From positions 29,181 through 93,180 of the forward strand of contig CALUNA010000012.1 in assembly GCA_944321895.1 (NCBI GenBank): 64,000 nucleotides of DNA. Direction: 5' to 3'. The first letter of the stretch is position 1; each line of letters begins with the position of its first letter. The notes under the pieces were generated by a model. The model searched no databases. It was not told the DNA's origin and was given only the letters and a program-made list of their open reading frames with translations. Position numbers and translations under genes: made by a program. Origin of the DNA: an uncultured Bacteroidales bacterium (lineage in GTDB: Bacteria > Bacteroidota > Bacteroidia > Bacteroidales > Paludibacteraceae). Below are positions 41,101-47,956 of the stretch, in pieces.

Positions 41101-42218
41101 ATGTCCCCGATAAAATAGCTCCGGGAACTTATAAATTCGGTTATGTGGTGAAATATTCAGATGAACCGAATGCATCTTACCGAGATCTTAATATGCAGAT
41201 TCAGGAGAGGTTTATAACCGTTACCGCCAGTACGCCCGAACCGACAGAACCGGAACTGAAAGTTGTTCAGGGAGAAACCACTTCTTTGACAGAGTTTGTA
41301 AAAACAACGGATTATGATATGGAACTTACATTACAAAATGATGGTACCGATTTTAATGATAATGTGCATGTGATTTTGTGGGACGGTGAAACATCTTTGT
41401 ATCATGAGCAGATTGTGTCAATGAATGTTCCTAAAGGACAAAAGGTTAAAGCTGATTATACATGGAATATACCAGCCTCAGTACCTGCTGGACAATATCT
41501 TTTGAGTTATGCACTTGTTATTGATGGATTATATAATTTTATTACAATTGATGACTCCGGAACGACAGGTATATATGTGGAAGTAAAAGAGAATGCAGAA
41601 GGACCGATTTTAAGTTTGGTAAATTCCCAAACAACAGTACCGAGTGTCGTTTATCAGAATACTGATTTCACAGCCCGAACAGTATTACAAAACACTGGTG
41701 GGTCAGATTTCAAAGGTGAAGTATGTCTACTTGTATTGACACCGGATGGAAATGTGAAATATAATACTAAGCCTTTCTTACAGGTAGAAGTTCCTGCAAA
41801 TGGTTCGGTACCTTTGGATATTGAAGGAAATGTCGGAAATTTGGCTCTTGGTAGTTATTATGTAGCATTTGCGACTGTTGAAGACCTTACTCCTACCTTA
41901 CTTTATTACGATACCGGTGGTAATGTAACTAATGTGGAGGTTCAGAAAAGCTTGACAAGTTTACCAGGTACAGAGGATGATTCAGAGTCATTGCGTATTT
42001 ATTATTCAAATCCTGTGCAGAATTTTGTTACAATACGTAGTAGTGAAGTTTTGGAACATATTAGTGTGTACACATTAGCCGGCACAAAAGTATTTGAAGA
42101 AGATAGTCCAGCGTCAAATGAATATAGTATAGATATGTCGTATTGGAATCAAGGGACATACTTGCTTGTGGTACAAACGAAAGCACTAAAACGTACGGTT
42201 AAGCTGTTGAAGAAGTAA
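38109..42218 (+). CDS. Secreted C10 (streptopain-like) cysteine peptidase with repeat modules and T9SS sorting domain
   Basis: This 1369-residue protein has a signal peptide to about residue 22. A Spi/prodomain-like region (GFVIVSGDDRAEAVLGYTDN) precedes the peptidase. Catalytic C184 is in SVTGCVATAMAQIMRYHKHP and H355 in GLGGHAFVCDGYD, followed by FHINWGWAG, all typical of streptopain and interpain. Residues about 420-1290 form several beta-sandwich modules of roughly 115 residues with recurring phrases such as VMLENIGNNNFSGRVSL, LAVLNHGTDFEGEVFAV and LTLQNDGTDFNDNVHVI (CARDB/APHP-like). The last 75 residues (LRIYYSNPVQNFVTI to YLLVVQTKALKRTVKLLKK) are a type A T9SS sorting domain. It is probably surface-anchored, with host protein or competitor targets. 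A second in-frame ATG lies at 38115. Confidence 0.93.
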   Translation: MLMKKIFLCLFVLFVGSIQLWAASVNEEQARKIAANFTRVIPTLRSAAKDAGELTTAYVSLRNDGLSRFYIFNRGKSNGFVIVSGDDRAEAVLGYTDNGSFDIDNIPPNMKWWLNEYANQMDALYNGAYGDMQFLRSGTESSYNLRQTSSGEVPPLLGEIKWNQNEPFNNMCPVYEGKKSVTGCVATAMAQIMRYHKHPKQGKGSHTYYWSEGGQELTVNFDGVNYDWDNMLPTYGMASVDLGDNEPEKWWPEEWWPEGWQPDKALTQTEKDAVATLMYHCGVSVEMKYTFKESGAYSVNVPNALYKHFGYDGGMSFRYRDGYSTDEWEELVRSELNAGRPLYYAGSTPDGLGGHAFVCDGYDANGFFHINWGWAGAYDGYFLLHALEPEGQGTGGYEGGYNFHQRILTGIQPDKGGAPDNGAQILSTGLIPVNDVVTKGNSLLFESERIESENWISDAVRFNLGLLFYNGLGEQVASVPMNSGYLELKRNYYSSFTSQNMIFNFPEDLADGEYKLVLAFSDYVDGSSYNWQPVKVSQNLQSVMARVEGDKIYLSGGAKPGDDNLNQAIKLDGVYSESAFPQEISQYSDFTVTASLQNTDKYGFKGSVSLCYMDLDGKALFYSAPVTCEIPSGGKQTVNIVDNVGNKLNAGNYLLSVVYNAGYLGSTPLEVVFDNGKQHFGIEVIQNEAPKLRLLSAQTEVPDTVNVEKGIDARVMLENIGNNNFSGRVSLVLEYDGQVYYESSAVSVDLPGGESTPVNLRINNMSPGFFNWHVVVKGIVDEKVELDEDTECKVLVYPTVLFKDLSLPWANLYQPYFPETGDFQIVFWVHNTGKELFEKELSVVMIDQTRENLMSLMFTDGPVTVAPGDSARVRVTGNLEGKWPQEPTVLLHVIELEEGKFDEYMYWETGYKVVEGMTGITAASTTPVLSVDEKSSVYVNTCEIGKDYDMTLAVLNHGTDFEGEVFAVLKHGYGMIHLEPIPVNLKQGQEAFIPYKFNVPDKIAPGTYKFGYVVKYSDEPNASYRDLNMQIQERFITVTASTPEPTEPELKVVQGETTSLTEFVKTTDYDMELTLQNDGTDFNDNVHVILWDGETSLYHEQIVSMNVPKGQKVKADYTWNIPASVPAGQYLLSYALVIDGLYNFITIDDSGTTGIYVEVKENAEGPILSLVNSQTTVPSVVYQNTDFTARTVLQNTGGSDFKGEVCLLVLTPDGNVKYNTKPFLQVEVPANGSVPLDIEGNVGNLALGSYYVAFATVEDLTPTLLYYDTGGNVTNVEVQKSLTSLPGTEDDSESLRIYYSNPVQNFVTIRSSEVLEHISVYTLAGTKVFEEDSPASNEYSIDMSYWNQGTYLLVVQTKALKRTVKLLKK

Positions 42219-42253
42219 TTATTTTTTCTACTAAATAAGGGAAGTATATTAAC

Positions 42254-42299
42254 AAGGAGATGTGCCAGAATATAAGAATGGCATGTCTCCTTTTTTTTT
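42254..42299 (+). terminator. Terminator of the C10 peptidase gene
   Basis: AGGAGATGTGCCA pairs with TGGCATGTCTCCT (one G-U pair) around ten bases, followed by nine T. It ends shortly before the convergent CDF gene. Confidence 0.88.
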
Positions 42300-42350
42300 G
42301 TTTGATGTACAAAAAGATACTTGGTTGTAACGCTGGTACCTTCTCTTTTT

Positions 42351-43250
42351 TCAGCAACAGCCTTTGTCGCAGCAGTCCGTGCCGATGAGTTCGCATTCTA
42401 TGGTGCTGTGCTGTATGCCTTTTTCGGCAAGGGCGTGTTTCAACTCGTGTTTGATGTGTTCCATATTTGCGGCATCTTCTATGACGATATGCACCGTGGC
42501 GGCATTTTCCGTTGTGCTGACGGCCCACACGTGCAGGTGATGCCAGCTTTTTACGCCTTCCGTCCGGCTGATGCTCTGTTCCACGTCGTCCATGTTGATG
42601 CTGGCCGGCACGGCATCGATTGACATGCAAACGCTTTCTTTCAGCAAATTCCATGTGGAAATCAGGATAATGACGGCAATGGCCAGGCTGATGAGCGTAT
42701 CGATAAGCACGAAACCGGTGTAGATGATAATGATGCCGGAAATGACTACGCCGACAGATACGAGCGTATCCATAGCCATGTGCAGGAATGCGCCGCGCAC
42801 GTTGAGGTCGTGCTTGCGGTTTTTCATCAGCAGCCATGTTGTCAGGCCGTTAATGACAATTCCGACGCCGGCTGTCCATGATACGGCTGCGCCCGAGACG
42901 GGTTCCGGATGTTGCAGTTTGTACACGCTTTCGGTAATGATGGCTCCCACGGCCACCAGCAGGATAATGGCATTGGCCAACGAGGCGAGCACCGTGCTTT
43001 TCTTGTATCCGTATGTGAAATGGCGGTTGCCCTGCCGGCGCGACATGCGGAAGGCAAACAGAGCCAGCAACAGGCTGAACACGTCGCTCAGGTTGTGTCC
43101 GGCATCGGAAAGCAGCCCCAGGGAGTTGTAGATGAATCCGACAACGGCTTCCGTCAATACGAAAAGCAGATTCAGCACAATGCTGATAATGAAAATATTA
43201 TTCAGTGAGCCGGTTATTTCCTGATGCTCGTGATGATGATGGTGTTCCAT
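42351..43250 (-). CDS. Cation diffusion facilitator (CzcD/ZitB-like zinc exporter)
   Basis: This 299-residue inner-membrane protein has a His-rich N-terminus (MEHHHHHEHQE) and six transmembrane helices. Metal-site residues are in GLLSDAGHNLSDVFSLL (helix II) and FLHMAMDTLVSVGVVISG (helix V), the HxxxD pairs of zinc-type CDF proteins. A cytosolic C-terminal domain (SWHHLHVWAVSTTENAATVH) ends in a Cys-rich tail (GTDCCDKGCC) likely to bind metal. It exports Zn2+ or Co2+ against protons. Its 3' end is copied in deleted form at 33704 and 35195 and in part at 28051 and 37543, so this gene is the right anchor of the accessory island. Confidence 0.95.
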   Translation of the reverse strand: MEHHHHHEHQEITGSLNNIFIISIVLNLLFVLTEAVVGFIYNSLGLLSDAGHNLSDVFSLLLALFAFRMSRRQGNRHFTYGYKKSTVLASLANAIILLVAVGAIITESVYKLQHPEPVSGAAVSWTAGVGIVINGLTTWLLMKNRKHDLNVRGAFLHMAMDTLVSVGVVISGIIIIYTGFVLIDTLISLAIAVIILISTWNLLKESVCMSIDAVPASINMDDVEQSISRTEGVKSWHHLHVWAVSTTENAATVHIVIEDAANMEHIKHELKHALAEKGIQHSTIECELIGTDCCDKGCC

Positions 43251-43360
43251 GACAGGTTTATTTTAGCGTGTATCGTTTTCCGTTGCAAAGATAAGGTTTG
43301 TTTGCCGGATTTGTTTCCAGAATGGGAAAAATCCTTGTTTTGAGGCTACATAAAACGCCA

Positions 43361-43392
43361 TTCCCCGTTTCCTCGGTTGCGGAAACGGGGCT
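43361..43392 (-). terminator. Hairpin downstream of the peroxiredoxin gene
   Basis: CCCCGTTTCC pairs perfectly with GGAAACGGGG around eight bases. No strong T run follows on either strand, so it is a weak terminator or an mRNA-stabilising hairpin. Confidence 0.5.
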
Positions 43393-43416
43393 GTTGGCTT
43401 TTGTCAAGGTTTGCGG

Positions 43417-44124
43417 TTATTTGCCCAATTTGCTTTCTACTTCTTCCTTGCTCAGTTGTCTGGTGCAGAAAAACCAGTCGTAGCATTTCATGGGGCCTTC
43501 CTCGCCATCCATGCGGGCTTTGGCAACGCCGCACGAGCCTGCCGTGGGCACGATCACTTCATCGCCCGGTCGCCAGTCGGCCGGCAGCGCCACGCTGAAG
43601 TTGTCGGCCGTCTGCAACCCAATGAGCACGCGCTTGATTTCGTCAAAGTTGCGCCCCAGGGCGAGCGGATAATACAGTATGGTGCGTATCTTGTCTTCCG
43701 GGTCGATAAAGAACACCGCGCGCACGGCTGATGTCTGGCTTTCGCCCGGCTGTATCATGCCGTAGAGTTTGGCCACTTCCATGGTGATGTCCTCAATAAG
43801 CGGGAATCTGACAGCCACGTTTTTCATGCCTTTGTATTCGATTTTGTCCTGGATGGTGCGCAGCCAGGCGATGTGGCTGTACAGTCCGTCCACCGATAGT
43901 CCGACAAGCTGGCAGTTGAGCGCTTCAAATTCGTCGGCCATTGTGGCGAAGGTCATGAATTCGGATGTGCATACCGGCGTGAAGTCGGCCGGATGGCTGA
44001 ACAGGATTTTCCACTTGCCTTTATAATCGTTCGGGAAGTTGATGACACCTTGTGTGGTTTTTGCGGTAAAGGCCGGAGCCTGGTCGCCGATTCTCGGCAT
44101 TACGTTTACTTGATTTGTTTCCAT
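43417..44124 (-). CDS. Peroxiredoxin (Prx6/archaeal type)
   Basis: This 235-residue thiol peroxidase has the peroxidatic cysteine in HPADFTPVCTSEFMTFA and an arginine in TSAVRAVFFIDPE. A C-terminal arm with further cysteines (GSCGVAKARMDGEEGPMKCY and FFCTRQ) is typical of the long Prx6-like group with extra resolving cysteines. It reduces hydrogen peroxide and organic peroxides in the cytoplasm. The ATG at 44124 starts METNQVNVMPRIGDQAPAFT; MPRIGD may be an alternative start. Single gene with about 190 bases upstream before the methyltransferase. Confidence 0.95.
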   Translation of the reverse strand: METNQVNVMPRIGDQAPAFTAKTTQGVINFPNDYKGKWKILFSHPADFTPVCTSEFMTFATMADEFEALNCQLVGLSVDGLYSHIAWLRTIQDKIEYKGMKNVAVRFPLIEDITMEVAKLYGMIQPGESQTSAVRAVFFIDPEDKIRTILYYPLALGRNFDEIKRVLIGLQTADNFSVALPADWRPGDEVIVPTAGSCGVAKARMDGEEGPMKCYDWFFCTRQLSKEEVESKLGK

Positions 44125-44314
44125 AGTAGTACTTTTTTTTGATGAATAATTAATGAAATCCGATTGTTTTCGTTGGCAAAAGTAGGGCGTTCTGCCACGC
44201 CAACCTAACGGTTTGTTCTATATGGATATTTATATTATCAATATGGTTTTGTTTTTTATTGTTTTGCAAGATATGACATACAGCTGTTTTTTTGATTTTA
44301 TCTCTGTATGTCAG

Positions 44315-44929
44315 TTATTTATATGCAATGAGACAGATGTTCCCCTTGTGCCGGAACAATTGTGTGCGGGCAAATCCGCTGTTGAGCAGGGCCGCTTTCA
44401 TTTCTTCGGCAGAGTGTATGGTCATGCCTTCTATGCGGCTTGTCCATGTGGTATTTTCAGGGTCATCCATTTCGCAGCAAATCATGAACTGTCCTTCTGG
44501 TTTGAGTACACGGGCAACTTCCTTGAAAGCCTGTTCATGTTCTCCCCAGAAATAGACAGTTTCGAAGGCTGTAACGAGGTCGAATTTAGCATCAGGAAAT
44601 GGCAGGTTGTCGGCGCGTCCTTCGCTGATGAAACATCGCCGTCCCAGCTCTTTCCGGTTTTTTTTCCGTGAGAAGGTTCTGCTTTCGGGCGATATGTCTA
44701 CTCCATAAACCTTGCCTTCCGGACACCGGTGCAGCATTTCCGCAATGTTTGCACCGCCTCCGCAGCCGATATCGAGTACCAGCCATCCTGTATGCCATGT
44801 TATATGCGACATGCTCCATGTAGCCAGCGGGGCGTGCCCCCGATTCATTCCACGCAGCATCATGCGTCCCCAAAAGCCATTCGGGTTTTGGGTGTGTTGC
44901 AATAAACGGTTGATGATTGATTTTTTCAT
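44315..44929 (-). CDS. Class I SAM-dependent methyltransferase
   Basis: This 204-residue protein has motif I LVLDIGCGGGANIAEMLHRC, the ribose-binding acid in KVYGVDISPES, and post-motif KFDLVTAFETVYFWGEHEQA. This is the layout of the methyltransferase-11 family of small-molecule methyltransferases. The N-terminal lead (HTQNPNGFWGRMMLRGMNRG) is shared with a Bacteroidetes/Firmicutes subgroup whose substrate is unknown. No operon partner is visible; genes on both sides are separated by about 190-200 bases. Confidence 0.88.
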   Translation of the reverse strand: MKKSIINRLLQHTQNPNGFWGRMMLRGMNRGHAPLATWSMSHITWHTGWLVLDIGCGGGANIAEMLHRCPEGKVYGVDISPESRTFSRKKNRKELGRRCFISEGRADNLPFPDAKFDLVTAFETVYFWGEHEQAFKEVARVLKPEGQFMICCEMDDPENTTWTSRIEGMTIHSAEEMKAALLNSGFARTQLFRHKGNICLIAYK

Positions 44930-45129
44930 ACCAGAACTCTTTTTTGATTATACTTGTTTTTTTACGTCAAAATTATTCCGTCCTTTCGGTTGTGTCAATA
45001 CCTGAAAACAGTGAAAAATAATGGTCAGACTAATGCGAATCAGTGAGCGTGCAGCCGTGTTTTTTTTTGTTTTCCGGTTCCGGCTTTTCTTGTTATCTTT
45101 GTCCGGAATGAATAAACACGCTGTTTTTT

Positions 45130-45711
45130 ATGGATAGGAAAGAAGTGCAGATACGTGTCAGTTCGTTGCTTTATGTCCAGTCGGGTAGCACGGCTTTGCT
45201 GAACTTGTGCGAGGTGAACGGTCCTCGTTGTATAACGCTGACAATCGGTCGTTTTGAGGCGGATGCCATATGTCAAATCCGTGAAGAGCTTGCTGTTCCG
45301 CGTCCCATGACGCACGATTTGCTGAAGATTATTCTGGACCGGCTTCATGGACGACTCGGTAAAGTGGTGATTACGGGGCAGCAGGAACGCCTTTTCCTGT
45401 CGGAGATGTTCATTCTTGCTTCTGGTGAGACCATTATCGTTCAGTCACGTCCTTCTGATGCGATAGCAATGGCATTGCGCTGCGGCGCTCCCGTTTTCAT
45501 TGTGGAAGATTTGCTGGAACAATTGTGGAGTCAACAAAGCAAGTCTTCCGTTGCAAGTCCGGAAGACCGGTTGGAGAAATGTCTGGCGGACTCCGGCGAT
45601 TTGTCAGGTTTTGATACGGATTTTCTGCGCTCCGCCTTGCAGCGTTATGTCAGCAATGAAGAATATGAAAAGGCGGTTTTGCTGCGTAACGAGCTGGAGC
45701 GTCGCCGTTGA
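45130..45711 (+). CDS. Bifunctional nuclease family protein (DUF151) with UVR motif
   Basis: This 193-residue protein begins MDRKEVQIRVSSLLYVQSGS and shows the DUF151 blocks GPRCITLTIGRFEADAI, RPMTHDLLKIILDRLHGRL and SRPSDAIAMALRCGAPVFI. The family is described as bifunctional nucleases acting on DNA and RNA, with plant homologues. The C-terminal NEEYEKAVLLRNELERRR is a UvrB/UvrC-type UVR motif that mediates protein contacts, a common arrangement in Bacteroidetes. A -7-like TATCTTTG lies at 45094-45101. Confidence 0.9.
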   Translation: MDRKEVQIRVSSLLYVQSGSTALLNLCEVNGPRCITLTIGRFEADAICQIREELAVPRPMTHDLLKIILDRLHGRLGKVVITGQQERLFLSEMFILASGETIIVQSRPSDAIAMALRCGAPVFIVEDLLEQLWSQQSKSSVASPEDRLEKCLADSGDLSGFDTDFLRSALQRYVSNEEYEKAVLLRNELERRR

Positions 45712-45818
45712 CATGCGGGCTACTCTGCTGCTGGCAGAAATGACACCGCTAATTGAACCATAATTCGACGAAAGCACGTGTTGCCGGTCTTAACTTTGCG
45801 TGTAAAAATGAAGACCAT

Positions 45819-47729
45819 ATGCGTAAAAATCTAATTCTTTTTTTGTCTGTCCTGCTGTTGTGCAGTTGCGGCGGAACACAGGAATCCGGTTCCGGCTATC
45901 CGGTTACTCCCGTTTCTTTCACGAATGTGCATGTGTCCGGCGGTTTTTGGGCGGAACGCCTGTCGGCCGCACGTGAAGTGACTATTCCGTTGGCGTTCAG
46001 CAAGTGCGAATCTGAAGGCCGCTACGGCAATTTTGTCAGGGCGGCTTGTCCCGATACGTCTTATGTGGTCGGCGGTTTTCCGTTTGATGATACCGATGTA
46101 TATAAGACGATAGAAGGCGCGAGCTATTCGTTGCAAACCTATCCGGATGCTGCGCTGGAGGCTTATATTGACAGTGTCCTGGTGCTGGTGGCGGCGGCGC
46201 AGGAACCGGATGGCTATTTGAATACGGCCTACACCATGAATCCGAAGCATCCGCATCCGTGGATGGATACCGTTCGTTGGAACAAGGTGGAAGACTTGAG
46301 CCATGAGTTTTATAATTTGGGGCACATGGTCGAGGCGGCGGTGGCACACTATCAGGCAACCGGCAAGCGTAATTTTCTGGATATTGCCGTGAGATATGCC
46401 GATTGTGTCTGTCGTGAAATCGGTGATGGCGCTGGACAGCGTTGTCTGGTTCCCGGACACCAGATAGCCGAAATGGCTTTGGCGAAACTGTATCTGACAA
46501 CCGGCGACCGTAAATATCTCGACCAAGCCAAATTCTTTTTGGACAAGCGCGGGCGCACGCAGAAAAAACAGGCTTACAGCCAGTCGCATAAGCCGGTTGT
46601 GGAGCAGGATGAGGCGGTCGGTCATGCCGTACGTGCGGGCTACATGTATGCCGGCATAGCGGATGTGGCCGCATTGACCGGCGATTCGGCGTATATCCGC
46701 GCGATTGACCGGATTTGGGAAAATATCGTCGGCAAGAAACTTTATCTGACTGGCGGGGTAGGGGCAACATCCAATGGCGAGGCATTCGGCGAAAACTATG
46801 AACTGCCCAACTATACCGCCTATTGCGAGACTTGTGCGGCCATAGCCAACGTGTATGTGAATTACCGTCTGTTTTTGTTGCATGGCGATGCCCGATATTA
46901 CGATGTGCTGGAACGCACTTTGTACAACGGCGTCATTTCGGGCATGTCGGTTGATGGCGGCCGTTTCTTTTATCCGAACCCGTTGGAGTCGCACGGTGAG
47001 CATGAACGCCAGCCGTGGTTCGGCTGCGCCTGTTGCCCGAGCAATTTGTGCCGCTTTATTCCTTCTGTTCCCGGTTATGTTTATGCCGTGAAGGATGACT
47101 GCCTGTATGTCAATCTGTTTATGCAGAACGAAGCGGATGTCGTATTGGACGGCGGACATGTGCAAATCCGTCAGACGACGGATTATCCTTGGGACGGCGA
47201 TGTGGTTCTGGATGTCGATGTGCCCGCAACCCGTAACTTTGCTTTGGCCATCCGTATTCCGGGCTGGGTGCGCGGGCAGGTCGTGCCGAGCGATTTGTAC
47301 CGTTATGCCGATGGCAGGCAGCTGGGTTACAGCGTGCGTGTGAACGGGCAGGAACAAGCTGCTGGTTTGCAGGATGGTTATTGTGTGTTGCGGCGCGAGT
47401 GGACGGCCGGCGACCGTGTCGAAGTACATTTCGACATGCAACCGCGTTTGGTGGCTGCCCATGATTCGGTCGAGGCCGACCGTGGTCGGGTGGCAGTGGA
47501 ACGCGGGCCGCTTGTTTATTGCGCGGAGTGGCCGGACAACAGGCAGGATGTTTTGCAGGCGGTGCTGGATACGCAGCATGTGGCATTCACGGTTTCCGAT
47601 TTGCCGGATGTTCCTGTTGCGGGCAGCCATGTGCGCGCCATACAGGCCGATGACGTTACGCTGATTCCGTATTATGCGTGGGCACATCGCGGCAAGGGAA
47701 ATATGGCCGTGTGGTTGCGGGCGCGTTGA
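45819..47729 (+). CDS. GH127-family beta-L-arabinofuranosidase-like lipoprotein (DUF1680)
   Basis: The 636-residue protein starts MRKNLILFLSVLLLCSCGG, with a clear lipobox. It has GH127 hallmarks: GGFPFDDTDVYKTIEGASYS, HEFYNLGHMVEAAVAHYQAT, EAFGENYELPNYTAYCETCA with the glutamate and first cysteines, and PWFGCACCPSNLCRF with the zinc-binding cysteine cluster near the catalytic site. The family releases beta-L-arabinofuranose from plant glycans with a cysteine nucleophile. I chose the ATG at 45819 because it gives the signal peptide; the open frame extends 22 codons further upstream. It stands alone, about 10 kb from the pectin group at 57-63 kb. Confidence 0.92.
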   Translation: MRKNLILFLSVLLLCSCGGTQESGSGYPVTPVSFTNVHVSGGFWAERLSAAREVTIPLAFSKCESEGRYGNFVRAACPDTSYVVGGFPFDDTDVYKTIEGASYSLQTYPDAALEAYIDSVLVLVAAAQEPDGYLNTAYTMNPKHPHPWMDTVRWNKVEDLSHEFYNLGHMVEAAVAHYQATGKRNFLDIAVRYADCVCREIGDGAGQRCLVPGHQIAEMALAKLYLTTGDRKYLDQAKFFLDKRGRTQKKQAYSQSHKPVVEQDEAVGHAVRAGYMYAGIADVAALTGDSAYIRAIDRIWENIVGKKLYLTGGVGATSNGEAFGENYELPNYTAYCETCAAIANVYVNYRLFLLHGDARYYDVLERTLYNGVISGMSVDGGRFFYPNPLESHGEHERQPWFGCACCPSNLCRFIPSVPGYVYAVKDDCLYVNLFMQNEADVVLDGGHVQIRQTTDYPWDGDVVLDVDVPATRNFALAIRIPGWVRGQVVPSDLYRYADGRQLGYSVRVNGQEQAAGLQDGYCVLRREWTAGDRVEVHFDMQPRLVAAHDSVEADRGRVAVERGPLVYCAEWPDNRQDVLQAVLDTQHVAFTVSDLPDVPVAGSHVRAIQADDVTLIPYYAWAHRGKGNMAVWLRAR

Positions 47730-47748
47730 GGCGTGTGCATGCAGACAC

Positions 47749-47780
47749 AAAAAAGGCTTCCAATTGGAAGCCTTTTTTGT
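47749..47780. terminator. Bidirectional terminator between GH127 gene and tRNA-Met
   Basis: AAAAAAGGCTTCCAATTGGAAGCCTTTTTT is a perfect palindrome with T runs on both strands (stem GGCTTCCA/TGGAAGCC). It serves the GH127 gene on plus and the tRNA on minus. The full element occupies the 50 bases between them. Confidence 0.92.
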
Positions 47781-47857
47781 TGGTAGCGCGACCCAGGATT
47801 GAACTGGGGACCTCATGATTATGAATCATGCGCTCTAACCAGCTGAGCTATCGCGCC
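47781..47857 (-). tRNA. tRNA-Met (anticodon CAT)
   Basis: The minus strand starts GGCGCGATAGCTCAGCTGGT, forms a cloverleaf with anticodon loop GATTCATAATC (CAT at 47821-47823), a T arm AGTTCAATCCTGG, and ends in CGCGCTACCA with the CCA encoded. The first base pairs in the acceptor stem, so it is the elongator type and not initiator. A CAT tRNA could also be the Ile2 tRNA that is later modified to lysidine; Met is the more likely reading. Confidence 0.93.
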
Positions 47858-47956
47858 ATTCCCGTTTTGCGGGTGCAAAAGTACATCTTTTTATTGTGAT
47901 GACAAAATTTTTGGCCGTATTTTTATGAAATAGTTTTCCGCGAGGTTGCCAGTCAA

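Noticed and set aside
42199..42837. Minus-strand frame overlapping the CDF gene (HTAQHHRMRTHRHGLLRQ)
   Set aside because: Out-of-frame reading of the CDF gene; the same string appears at the CDF fragments for the same reason.
45831..47816. 661-codon minus-strand frame opposite the GH127 gene
   Set aside because: Runs through the tRNA and terminator and mirrors the GH127 gene; composition is Arg/His/Ile-rich noise.
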